NCBI GenBank assembly: GCA_016722505.1 | Contig: JADKJH010000005.1 | Span: 186,001 to 250,000 of the forward strand | Length of the DNA: 64,000 nucleotides | Direction: 5' to 3' | Source of the DNA: Holophagaceae bacterium | GTDB lineage: Bacteria > Acidobacteriota > Holophagae > Holophagales > Holophagaceae | In this document: in pieces, positions 35,590 to 44,553 of the stretch | How the letters are laid out: every line of letters starts with the position of its first letter | Position numbering within the stretch: the first letter of the stretch is position 1 | Made by a program: the position numbers and the translations under genes | Notes under the pieces: generated by a model | Seen by the model: only the letters and a program-made list of their open reading frames with translations | Told to the model about the DNA's origin: nothing | Databases searched by the model: none

Positions 35590-35732
35590 ACCTGACCTTG
35601 GAAGCCCAGGATAACCCATCAAATCACCCGGCTGGCCGATGGGTTCTGTCCTCTCGGCGGCGCCTTGAACTACCATCCGGGAGAATGAGGAGCCAGAGTT
35701 AGAATCAACGCTGCTCTTTGAAAGGAGTCTTC

Positions 35733-37779
35733 ATGGACCTCACCTGGTTCCTTGACCATCCCGGCACCGCCTTCTTGCTGGCGCTGCTTTCCATCTTCCT
35801 GCTGGTGCTGCTCTCGAAATGGATCCGGTACATCCCCAACAACCGCGTAGGCATCGTGGAAAAGCTCATCAGCGGGAAGGGGTCCGTGAAAACCGGCCTC
35901 ATCGCGCTTAGGGGGCGAGGCAGGATTCCAGCCTCAGCTCCTCCGCGGCGGCTGGCATTTCCTCATGCCCTTCCAGTACCGCATCCACAAGATGCCTCTG
36001 GTCACGATTCCCCAAGGCAAGATCGGCTACGTCTTCGCACGGGATGGCAAGGACCTCCCGGCCTCCCAGGCCCTGGCCTCCAATGAGCGCGCGCGGGATT
36101 TCCAGGATGTGGAGGCCTTCCTGCAGAACGGCGGCACCAAGGGCCCCCAGCGCATGATCCTCCGCGAAGGCATCTACGCCATCAACCTGGTGCAGTTCGT
36201 GGTGCTCACCGAGGACCAGATGCTCTACCTGCCCCTGGACCGCAGCGAAGTGGACACCTTCACCAAGATGAGCGCCGTGATCGCCGAGCGGGGCGGCTAC
36301 CGCCCCGTGGTCATCAAGGGCACCGACGACATCATCGGCGTCATCACGGTCCACGATGGGCCGAGCCTCCCGTCCGACGAAATCATCGCGCCCTCGGTGG
36401 GTAACGATCCCGCGCATCCCGACACCTACCACAACAATTTCCAGGACCCGGACAAATTCCTGAAGGCGGGAGGCCTCCGCGGCCGCCAGCTCCAGGTCAT
36501 CGTGGAAGGCACCTACTACGTGAACCGCCTTTTCGCGACGGTGGAGTCCATCCCCAAGACCGTGGTGGAAGTGGGCACCGTGGGCGTGGTGGTGAGCTAC
36601 ACCGGCGTCGAGGGCACGGACATGACCGGCGCGGACTACAAGCACGGCGAGCTGGTGGCCGTGGGCACCCGCGGCGTGTGGAACGATCCATTGCTGCCCG
36701 GCAAGTACGCCTTCAACACCTACGCCGGAAAGGTGGTGATGGTGCCCACCACGAACTTCATCCTGAAGTGGAGCCAATCCGAAGTCGGTGCGCACCGCTA
36801 CGACGAGAACCTGGCAGAGGTGAGCCTCATCACCAAGGACGCCTTCGAACCCAGCCTGCCGCTGTCGGTGGTGGTGCACATCGACTACCGCAAGGCGCCG
36901 CTCGTCATCCAGCGCTTCGGCGACATCAAACGGCTGGTGGAGCAGACCCTGGATCCCATGGTGGCCGCCTACTTCAAGAACATCGGCCAGACCCGCACGC
37001 TCATCCAGCTCATCCAGGACCGCAGCGCCATCCAGGACCAGTCCGGCGTCCAGATGCGCGCCAAGTTCGAACAGTACAACCTGGAATTGCAGGAAGTCCT
37101 GATCGGCACGCCCACCAGCGGAACCCAAGGCGGCCAGATCGAGCAGATCCTCATCCAGCTCCGTTCCCGCCAGATCGCCAACGAACAGGTGGAGACCTAT
37201 TCCCGGCAGCAGGGCGCAGCCATCAAGGAGCGCGAACTGCGCGAGGCTGAAGCCAAGGCCAAGCAGCAGACCATGCTGACGGAATCGGAGATCTCCATCA
37301 CCGTGCAGAGCAACCAGGGCAAGGCGGATTACGCCCGCGCCCAGCAGGAGGCCAACCGCATCCAGACCCTCGCAGGCGCCGAAGCCGAGAAGGTGCGGAT
37401 CATGGGCGAAGGCGAGGGCAAGCGCATCAAGGCCATCGCCGATGGTGAAGCCGAGCGCGCGGCGCGAGTGGGCATCGCCCAGGCCATCGCCATCGAGGAG
37501 CAGGTGCGCGCCTACGGCGGCCCGCAGTTCCAGCTCACCCAGCAGGTCATGAACCGCTTCGCCGAAGCCATCGAAAAGGGCCAGATCGATGTGGTGCCGA
37601 AGATCAACATGTCCGGCGGCGGCGCGGGCGGAGGCAATCTTATCGAGAATCTGCTCGGGTTGTTGATGACCACGAAGCTAGGCGAGACCGTCGGGGTGGT
37701 GGCGCCCACCGAACGCGATCCCGAGGTCCAGGCCATGCGCGATGCGCTGAAGGCGCAAATGAAAAGGCCCAAGGCGTAA
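35733..37779 (+). CDS. SPFH/flotillin-like membrane protein, broken by a 1-nt shift
   Basis: Band 7/flotillin-type scaffold protein of about 680 aa. From ATG 35733 (ideal AAAGGAG) it opens with one membrane helix (TAFLLALLSIFLLVLLS). The frame shifts at the G5 run 35911-35915; removing one G joins VKTGLIAL to GEAGFQPQLLRGGWHFLMPFQY. The SPFH domain follows (MPLVTIPQGKIGYVFARDG through the VDTFTK region), then a long Glu/Ala/Arg coiled coil (REAEAKAKQQTMLTE, GEGEGKRIKAIADGEAERAARVG) and a Gly-rich tail (NMSGGGAGGGN). Such proteins organise membrane microdomains. A strong terminator follows. Confidence 0.85.
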
Positions 37780-37796
37780 GCAGTGCCGTTGCCAGC

Positions 37797-37831
37797 AAAA
37801 CGGGGCGGGTTCATCCCGCTCCGTTTTTTTT
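37797..37831. terminator. Rho-independent terminator, usable in both directions
   Basis: AAAA ACGGGGCGGG TTCA TCCCGCTCCGT TTTTTTTT: a stem of about 10 bp with a 4-nt loop, flanked by T8 on plus and by A-run (T-run on minus) on the other side. It sits between the converging SPFH and TonB-receptor genes. Confidence 0.9.
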
Positions 37832-37838
37832 CATCAGC

Positions 37839-40556
37839 CTAGAAGGCGGCCCTGGCGCTGAATTGCATGACGCGGCCCTGCTGGTAGTTGTTGGGCTTCT
37901 GGGCCAGGTTGTTCGTAGCGCTCAAAGGCTGGGCATTGGTGAGATTCAAGACGTCCAATCCCAGGCGCAGATCAGCGCCCTGGACTTTTTTGTGCCATGC
38001 GAAAGTGATGTCGAAACTACGGGCCCAAGGCAACTCACGGGCACCGCGAGCTTCACCTGGCGCTAGAACGGCGTTCCCGGAGACCTTGGCCAGGTTCGCG
38101 TAATGCAGGCCTGAGCGGATATTGAACGTCCCGGAAAGCTCAAGATTCAAGGGCAGCTTGGCCAATCCATAGGCTTTGAAATTGTGGCGGACATCTTCGT
38201 TGAGCGGACCGTCATACTTGCCCTGCCGGTAGTCTTCCGCAAGACCAGGAATCTGCGCGAAACCCGTGTTGGAAGGCGAGCTGCTGGCCACGTTCCCGAC
38301 CTCGGAATTGCCGCTTAACCGGGCATTCGTGTAACTGAATCGCATCCAGTGGCCACCGTCAAAGGCGTGTTCCGCCACCAGATCCAAGCCGTTGTAATCG
38401 CGCTTCAGTCCCGGCAGATTGCCGATGACCCTCACGCCTGGCATAAAAGCCGGCAGGCCGAGATCAGCTGGGGCCAGGTAGCCCCAGGAAGGGTTGTAGG
38501 TGTCCACGAGATCTCTCATTGTTTTGCGGGTGTAAAGCACATCCAAAGTCCATTCACCCATGAATGCGCCGAGGTTCTGGACGCGCTGGGCGCCCACCTG
38601 GATCAGATCGGTGGAAGGCGACTTCAAACCCGGTTGCACTGCGAGTGTTTTCGGCACCACGACGCCCGCGGAGGCATAAGTCTTCCAAGCTGCCTGGGAG
38701 GGCACCCAAACCTGCTGCGTGGTGGAAGGTCCATCCGTCGTGGCGCCTGCGGGGCGCAGCGCGCCCGGCGAAGGCGGGCTGAAGATGCGGCCGAAGTAAG
38801 CGAACACGCGGGTCTGCCCGCGGCCATCGGGGTTCCAGGACACGCCCAAGCGCGGGCTCACCAGGGTTTGGCTGTAGAGTTCGTGTCCATCCTCGCCATC
38901 CGCGCTGGCCTTGTCCACGCGAAGGCCCAGATTGAAAGTCCAATAGGCATCGAGATGGTAGTCATCCTGAGCATAGAGGCCGATAGTCTTGGCCTTGAGA
39001 GGGCTCCCATATTCATTCAGGTCACTGAGAGTCCGACGGTAGAGAAAGCTCGCCACGCCCCCAAACAACTGGCCCGAAATAGGGCTCGGGGTCACCAGAC
39101 TATCTAGATTCGCATAACCAAAATCGGATCCGCTGTTGGAGATCAACCCGGCGCGAATGGCCGCGATGTCTCCATTGCTAGGGCCTGCGCCGCCCGCGGC
39201 GCGATCCAGGTAGGAAAGGCCACCTGAGGGCCGCAAGAATACCCGGGTGAATTCCGAATCCAGCGCCTGGAGTCCGCCTTTGACAACATGCTCACCGTAA
39301 TACCAGGTGAGTTCGCTCTTCACGGTCAGGTTTTTCACGCGCTCCAGGCGGTCCTCCGGGCTGCGGCCAAAGGACTCGCCGCCTGCGGCATCCAATTGGC
39401 CCCGGTAGGGACCGGCCTCGGGCGTGGCTGGCGACCATTGGAAAGCCGTCTGGTGCAACCCGATGGTGTTCTCCCAGGCGAGATTTCCGCCCAACAAACC
39501 CACATGCTTTGCCAAGAAGCTGTTGCCGCCCCGGGTGCGGTTGGCCTGCTGGAAATCCTTCACGGAGCTGTCGCCGGCCAGATCGAAATTGTATTGGGTG
39601 ACGGGGTCGCCGAACCAGCTCAGATCCAGCCGATGGTTTTCGTTGAGGACCCAGGAGAGCTTGAGAAAGCGGTAGCTCCGGTCTTCGGATTGGATGCGGC
39701 GATGCGGCGGTGTTCCGATGGGCTGTACGTTCTCGAAATCCTGGGCCAGCAACTGGCGGTTGAAGGTGCCGAAGAAAAACAGTTTGTCCTTTATGAGAGG
39801 GCCGCTGAAGGAGAACCCGAATTCCGATGCGTCCGTGGGCCGCTCTTCGGGGGTGTTGGTTTTGCCGTCCTCTGGCTTGGCATTGTTGCCGCGGTTGATG
39901 CGGCTCGCGAACAGCGCGCCGTGGAAATCGTTGCCGCCGCTCCGGGTGACCTGGTTGTACACGGCTCCGGCCGCGAATCCATCCTCTGCCTTGTGGCCGC
40001 CGGTGGTGATGACCTGGCTTTCCAGGATTTCGCTGCTCATGTTCATGCCGAAGCGGCCCGTGGAGCTGAGATTGGTGCTCATGCCATCCACCAGGAAGGC
40101 GTTGGCGTCCAGCATGGAGCCGTAGACCACGGGCTCGGGTTTTCCGCTAGGCGTGATGCCCGGCGCCAAATAGCTGTGCTCCACGAAGCGGTGCGGCGCG
40201 AAGGGCAGGCTCTGCAGCTCAGCCTGGGTGAATCGCGTCTGCACACCCACGGAGCTGGTTTCCGCCAACAAAGGGGAAGCTTCCACCGCGACGGTGGCCT
40301 GCGCGTCGCCGATGCGCACGGTGACAAAGACCCGCTCATCCGGACGGAGGAGCACTTCCTTGCCATTGAGCCGGTAGCGGCCGGGGATCAGGCCGGAAGT
40401 TCCGGCCACACCCTCAGCATCGGTCACAAGGGTCCGGACTTCGCCGCGGTCCACAGTTTTGTCGAATTGATCAGAAAATTCACAAAAGCTCCACGGAGAA
40501 GAAGGAGCCAGTCTATCTGACAAGAACATTAAATGTACATGGCAAAAACCATTCAA
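37839..40556 (-). CDS. TonB-dependent receptor, 5'-truncated
   Basis: Outer-membrane receptor of the carboxypeptidase-regulatory-domain type common in Acidobacteria. The plug (SSVGVQTRFTQAELQSLPFAPHR, VYGSMLDANAFLVDGMSTN, GGHKAEDGFAAGAVYNQVTRSGGNDFHG) and a 22-strand-type barrel ending in F (MQFSARAAF) are present. The start is not normal: there is no signal peptide, and only the last third of the regulatory domain remains (VTDAEGVAGTSGLIPGRYRLNGKEV). The roughly 100 bp before it are AT-rich, non-family sequence abutting the SMR gene stop. As it stands the product could not be exported, so this is probably a 5'-deleted pseudogene. Confidence 0.8.
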   Translation of the reverse strand: MNGFCHVHLMFLSDRLAPSSPWSFCEFSDQFDKTVDRGEVRTLVTDAEGVAGTSGLIPGRYRLNGKEVLLRPDERVFVTVRIGDAQATVAVEASPLLAETSSVGVQTRFTQAELQSLPFAPHRFVEHSYLAPGITPSGKPEPVVYGSMLDANAFLVDGMSTNLSSTGRFGMNMSSEILESQVITTGGHKAEDGFAAGAVYNQVTRSGGNDFHGALFASRINRGNNAKPEDGKTNTPEERPTDASEFGFSFSGPLIKDKLFFFGTFNRQLLAQDFENVQPIGTPPHRRIQSEDRSYRFLKLSWVLNENHRLDLSWFGDPVTQYNFDLAGDSSVKDFQQANRTRGGNSFLAKHVGLLGGNLAWENTIGLHQTAFQWSPATPEAGPYRGQLDAAGGESFGRSPEDRLERVKNLTVKSELTWYYGEHVVKGGLQALDSEFTRVFLRPSGGLSYLDRAAGGAGPSNGDIAAIRAGLISNSGSDFGYANLDSLVTPSPISGQLFGGVASFLYRRTLSDLNEYGSPLKAKTIGLYAQDDYHLDAYWTFNLGLRVDKASADGEDGHELYSQTLVSPRLGVSWNPDGRGQTRVFAYFGRIFSPPSPGALRPAGATTDGPSTTQQVWVPSQAAWKTYASAGVVVPKTLAVQPGLKSPSTDLIQVGAQRVQNLGAFMGEWTLDVLYTRKTMRDLVDTYNPSWGYLAPADLGLPAFMPGVRVIGNLPGLKRDYNGLDLVAEHAFDGGHWMRFSYTNARLSGNSEVGNVASSSPSNTGFAQIPGLAEDYRQGKYDGPLNEDVRHNFKAYGLAKLPLNLELSGTFNIRSGLHYANLAKVSGNAVLAPGEARGARELPWARSFDITFAWHKKVQGADLRLGLDVLNLTNAQPLSATNNLAQKPNNYQQGRVMQFSARAAF

Positions 40557-40930
40557 TTTCCCTTGCCGCTCCAGGCCTGCAACCCCACCCCCACCACAAT
40601 GATGGCGAGGGCCACCCAGCGCATGGGCGGGATCGCTTCAGCCAGGAAGGCCCTCGCCAGCACCGCGTTGGCGATGAACCCGAGCGCAAGGAAGGGATAG
40701 GCGTAGTTCACGTCCACCAGGGATAGGGCGCCCAACCACACCACCACACTCACCGCGTAGCAGGCGAGACCTGCCAGCACCCAGGGCTGAAGCATCAAAC
40801 GCACCAGCGCGCCAAATTCCACTTGCATTCCGCCCGCGGCGTTAAGGCCCTTCTTAAGGCAGATTTGCGCCAGGGCATTGAGCAACACACCGATAACGAT
40901 TAGAGGGATGGCTTTAAAGTTGGGGGACAT
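40553..40930 (-). CDS. Four-helix EamA/SMR-type membrane protein (ArnE/ArnF-like)
   Basis: 125-aa polytopic protein: four hydrophobic helices with LNALAQICLKKGLN at the first loop and VDVNYAYPFLALGFIANAVLARAFLAEAIPPMRWVAL in helices 3-4, the pattern of half-EamA proteins such as ArnE/ArnF (undecaprenyl-phosphate-aminoarabinose flippase subunits). ATG 40930 follows GAGGTGA. The neighbouring ArnT-like transferases and ArnA-type decarboxylase make a lipid-linked sugar flippase role attractive, but small multidrug-type transport remains possible. Confidence 0.75.
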   Translation of the reverse strand: MSPNFKAIPLIVIGVLLNALAQICLKKGLNAAGGMQVEFGALVRLMLQPWVLAGLACYAVSVVVWLGALSLVDVNYAYPFLALGFIANAVLARAFLAEAIPPMRWVALAIIVVGVGLQAWSGKGN

Positions 40931-40949
40931 GGTTCACCTCTCACGGTCT

Positions 40950-42377
40950 TCATTTAAGGAGTTGGTGCGTCATCGGATCCTTGGCATTGATTTGACTGCG
41001 CAGTTTGGAGTCCAGACCGCGGAAACCCCAGGTGCCGATAATGAAAAACACCACGCAAACGGTCGCGGCGGTTTCGCGCACCAGGAATTCGCCCTCTCCA
41101 TTGGCGCACCGAACACTCACCGAAAGCGCTCCCAGGGCCAATACCAGCGTAGCCAACCGCAGGGGTCCAAGCATGGGTGCGGCGGCGGCCTGAAGCCCAG
41201 CTCCCCCCAGACGAACCATACAAACTGCGAAAAAAGCGATGGAGGCCAACCAAAGCGCCGTGGCCATCACGGCTCCGATGCGCCGGATGCGGCCCATGCT
41301 GACGCCTTCCACGTAGACGGGTTGCAGCAACCCCGCCAGCAGCAAGGCCAGAAATGGATAGGCCATCAGCGGATCGGTCCCCCGCGTTCCATCACCCCAC
41401 AGGCAGCTTGAAAACGGAACCAGGAACGCGAGTATCAAGAAGCGGGCGATGGGCGCTTTGTGGGCGCCGCTGCCCCTCAGGAAAATGACCAGGGCCGGCA
41501 GCAGCAGCGCCCAAGGGAACAGGTCCCGCACCAGGTATTCAGCATAAATCCAGGGGGATTGGATGCTTGAAAAACCCTGCAAGACGGCCTTAAACCCCGG
41601 CACCGGGACCAGGTTCCATGCGCATCCTGTAACCCCGACCGCGGCGAGAAGGAAGAATCCCCGATTCAAAAGGGTTTCTTTCAGGGCTTTCAAATCGGCC
41701 TGCCAGACCAGGAAGAGCAGAAGCAGCAGCGACGAGAACAGGAGCGGTTGCGGGCCTTTGATGAGAAAAGCGAGGCCAAGCCAGAGAGGCGATTTCCTGA
41801 ACCAGCTCCGATGCTCATTCTCCTGTCCTTCGGCCTGGCGCCGCAGCAGCAGGTAGCCGGCCAGCCAACTGAGCCAGCTCCAGGCGAGCAGGGCGGAATA
41901 CAGCAGGTCCACCTGGATGGCCTGCGACTGCCAGAACCAGATTGGCGTGGAACAAAGTATCAGCGTCGCCAGGCCCGCCACGTCGCCTTGGAGAAAGCGG
42001 GACGCCCACCGCCGGAAAAAACAAAGAAACAAGATGGAGCCGAGGATCGATGGAAGGCGCAGCGGCCAGGCCGGAAATCCGGATGCCGATCCGCTTCCCT
42101 GAAGCCCGGCCAACGCTGCCGGAATCTTTGTCAGCCAGAGATACAGGATGGATGATTCACCCAGTTCCTGGGGAGACCAGCTCCCCCGGTTCAGGAGGTC
42201 CCAGGTCAGGTCCGATATCCGGCGTTCATCGCCCCCCCAGGAACCCCGGCTGGATATCACGGCGATGAGCAATATCCCGTACAGGATGACGATGCGGTTC
42301 TCCCGCACCCACTCCCCTAGCCGCTGCCCGGGAATCCGGGTTTCGCGGTGCTCTGAAAATTCATCAACTTCATCCAT
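40950..42377 (-). CDS. GT83/PMT-like integral membrane glycosyltransferase
   Basis: 475 aa with about 11-12 predicted membrane helices. The first extracytoplasmic loop reads SWGGDERRISDLTWDLLNRGSW, matching the acidic catalytic loop of ArnT/PMT enzymes (xDExR-YAE), followed by LWLTKIPAALAG and RLPSILGSILFLC. The donor would be a polyprenyl-phosphate sugar and the acceptor lipid A or a protein; neither can be identified here. It is downstream of the ArnT-like gene and upstream of the SMR-like gene, all on minus. Confidence 0.72.
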   Translation of the reverse strand: MDEVDEFSEHRETRIPGQRLGEWVRENRIVILYGILLIAVISSRGSWGGDERRISDLTWDLLNRGSWSPQELGESSILYLWLTKIPAALAGLQGSGSASGFPAWPLRLPSILGSILFLCFFRRWASRFLQGDVAGLATLILCSTPIWFWQSQAIQVDLLYSALLAWSWLSWLAGYLLLRRQAEGQENEHRSWFRKSPLWLGLAFLIKGPQPLLFSSLLLLLFLVWQADLKALKETLLNRGFFLLAAVGVTGCAWNLVPVPGFKAVLQGFSSIQSPWIYAEYLVRDLFPWALLLPALVIFLRGSGAHKAPIARFLILAFLVPFSSCLWGDGTRGTDPLMAYPFLALLLAGLLQPVYVEGVSMGRIRRIGAVMATALWLASIAFFAVCMVRLGGAGLQAAAAPMLGPLRLATLVLALGALSVSVRCANGEGEFLVRETAATVCVVFFIIGTWGFRGLDSKLRSQINAKDPMTHQLLK

Positions 42378-42442
42378 CCCCCCAGTGTCCCCCGGCGCCC
42401 TCGCCGGGCAAAGCGCATACTCAACAGGGAATGGGAGGACCT

Positions 42443-42724
42443 ATGCGCACCTTCATCCTTTGCACCCTGCTCGCCGTGCTGCCCTGCGTCGCCCAGGGCG
42501 CCAAGGAACAGATCAAATCGGATTTCAAGGAAGCTGGCAAAGACATCGCTCAAGCGGGGAAGAAAATAGGGCATGCCGCCAAGAAAGGTGGCAAAAAGGT
42601 CGGCCTGGTTGCGAAGGATAGTGGCAAAGCCATCGGCAAAGCCGCGAAGGAAAGCGGAAAAGCTGTTGGGAAAGGTGCCAAGGATGCCGGCCAAGGCGTG
42701 AAGAAAGCCCTGAAGAAGAAATAG
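42443..42724 (+). CDS. Secreted Lys/Ala/Gly-rich 11-residue repeat protein
   Basis: 93-aa exported polycation. ATG 42443 follows GGAGGACCT; an upstream in-frame ATG (42431) lies inside the SD and is less likely. A signal peptide (MRTFILCTLLAVLPCVAQGA) is followed by a basic tail in which residues 39-93 are five exact tandem 11-mers, consensus G-K-x-[IV]-G-x-x-A-K-x-x (for example GKAIGKAAKES, GKAVGKGAKDA). The period suggests an amphipathic helix as in LEA-type or histone H1-like tails. It is opposite in direction to the glycosyltransferase genes on both sides. Function unknown; envelope or LPS binding is a guess. Confidence 0.72.
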   Translation: MRTFILCTLLAVLPCVAQGAKEQIKSDFKEAGKDIAQAGKKIGHAAKKGGKKVGLVAKDSGKAIGKAAKESGKAVGKGAKDAGQGVKKALKKK

Positions 42725-42741
42725 ACCGGGTCCGACTGTTC

Positions 42742-44422
42742 CTATTTCAACCTTGCCAAAACCGTGCTGGGGCTGCGTCTAAGTTCCTGCCATTCCGACC
42801 GTTGGGTTTCGGGCAATCTGCCCCAATCATCCCTGTGGGCCAGCACCATCACCGGCTTCGATGGATCCTCGGATCTCATCCGCTGGGCGACGGTGCCAAG
42901 TTTCAATGGATCCTCCATGAACCAGCGATCCTGCTCAGCCTGGGCCAGCTGCCGTTTGCCGAATCCCAGCTCGCCGGTGCCGGCCACCACCACACAGCGC
43001 TGGCGCGTATGGAATGGAAGGCCCTGGAAATAGACGCCGAAGCTGATCCACTGGGCATTTGAAGGAGCGCGATGGATCAGGGGGGCAACATCTTTTCCCG
43101 CGCTGGCCACGCGATCCGACACGAACACCAGCGCCAGCATGCAGCCGCCCAGGGAGGCCATCCAGCGAGGCGCGGTCAGGTGCTTCGGATACAAGGCGAA
43201 CAGACCGACCAGTCCGAACGCGATGCCCAGTGCAACCACCCAGCCGTTGGCGTGGTTGAGATCCTTGGCGAAAACGAATCCGCCGATCAGGAAGATGGCG
43301 CCGAGCACGAACAACTCAACAGCGATCCGCTTCAAGCTGCGGAATTCTTCACCCTTTTCCTCGAAGGTGCACCCCAGGGCCAGCATCGGCACTACGACGG
43401 GCAGGATGTAGGGCGCCAGCTTCGAGCCCGACACGCTGAAGAAAAAGAGGGGCCAGGCGAACGCCATCAGCATCGTCGCCACGGTCCAACGGTTCAAGGC
43501 GGCTTCGAGGCCTTGAGGCCCCGTGGTCCGGCGTACGAAGGCGAGGCCCCGCTTGAGCCCGACAAGGCTATGGCTGAGCCATGGGAGCATCCCCACCAGC
43601 AGGATTCCCGGGAAGTAGAGCTTGTCCAAGAACGGATTATCCGAACCCTGACGCGCGTGCTCATGCGTGAGGAACCGCGTGATGTGCTCATGGATGAAAA
43701 AGAACTGCGCGTGCCCCGGGTTGGCTTTGTTGACGAAGTAGAACCAGGGTGCCGTCAGCGCGAGGAAGAGCAGCCAGCCCAAAGGGATTGAACCCCATCG
43801 TCAGCACCGCTTTCCGCAGCTTCAGGTCCTTCCACGCGAAGGGCAGCGAAAGCCCCAGGATTCCGACCAGCAGCACCAGCGCGACAGGTCCCTTGGTCAG
43901 CACGGCAGCCGACAACGCGATGTAGGTCAGGAGAGTCCAGCCCATCGAGGCTTCGTTTCGGAATCTTGCTGCCACCGCTTCTAGCGCCGCTGTGAGTCCC
44001 AATACCAGGAATGCGGAAAAGAGCGCATCCAGCGTCAGTAGCTGGCTGCACACAAACGTCAGAAGCACCGTGGCCGTCATGACCATGGCCCAGATCGGTC
44101 CACGGGCGCCCAGGCGCCGCGCCAGCCGCCAGGCGCACCAGAACAGGATCAGCGAAGCCAGCGCCAAGGGGAGCCGGGCCGCCACCGCATTCAATCCAAA
44201 AAGCTTCATGGATGCCGCGGAAATCCAGTACTGCAACGGCGGTTTTTCGAAATACAGTACGCCGTTGAGGGTTGGCGTGAGCCAATCGCCAGAAGCCAGC
44301 ATCTCCCGCGGAATTTCCGCGTAGCGGCCTTCGTCAGGTTCCCAAAGCGGCCGCATGAACAGCGGCAGCAGCCCCAGGATGGCCCAGAGCATCAGGTAGG
44401 TGGTGCGATCACGCTTGGTCAT
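42742..44422 (-). CDS. ArnT-like lipid A/PMT glycosyltransferase, broken by a 1-nt shift
   Basis: GT83 family membrane transferase of about 560 aa once repaired. The N-terminal half has LWEPDEGRYAEIPREMLASGDWLTPTLNG (catalytic DE pair in the first periplasmic loop) and FEKPPLQYWI; the second half resumes with WLLFLALTAPWFYFVNKANPGHAQFF and IHEHITRFL. The frames meet at AAA 43781-43783 (TTT in coding sense), where removing one T gives FNPLGWLLF. Compared with ArnT the loop motifs are well kept, so transfer of a polyprenyl-linked sugar to a lipid or protein is likely. It is downstream of the ArnA-type gene. Confidence 0.82.
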
Positions 44423-44429
44423 GGCTCGG

Positions 44430-44553
44430 CAGGTGGTGAGGTGGAGAGGTATGAGGGGCGAGGTTCAATAAGGTGGCGGCCAAAGGCCACATCAGCTAGT
44501 GCGCTGAAGGCGCACCCCTCATATCTCATACCTCACCCCTCCTCCTCCACCTG
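44430..44553. repeat. Branched inverted-repeat element between the ArnA-type and ArnT-like genes
   Basis: Outer arms GGTGAGGT/ACCTCACC and TATGAGGGG/CCCCTCATA (with a GAGA/TCTC block between them) enclose two inner hairpins, GGCC-AAA-GGCC and GTGCGC-TGAAG-GCGCAC. The right arm overlaps the stop codon of the ArnA-type gene. There is no T-run, so it is not a standard terminator; it may be an interspersed palindromic element. Confidence 0.7.

Noticed and set aside
35908..37128. A 406-codon open frame on the minus strand opposite the SPFH gene
   Set aside because: Its sequence is His/Val/Gly-rich noise typical of the antisense frame of a GC-rich gene; the opposite strand carries an unmistakable SPFH protein. 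The same reasoning removes the long antisense frames at 13337-14479, 31836-32870, 39288-40520, 46352-47305, 55304-56308 and 60002-60889.
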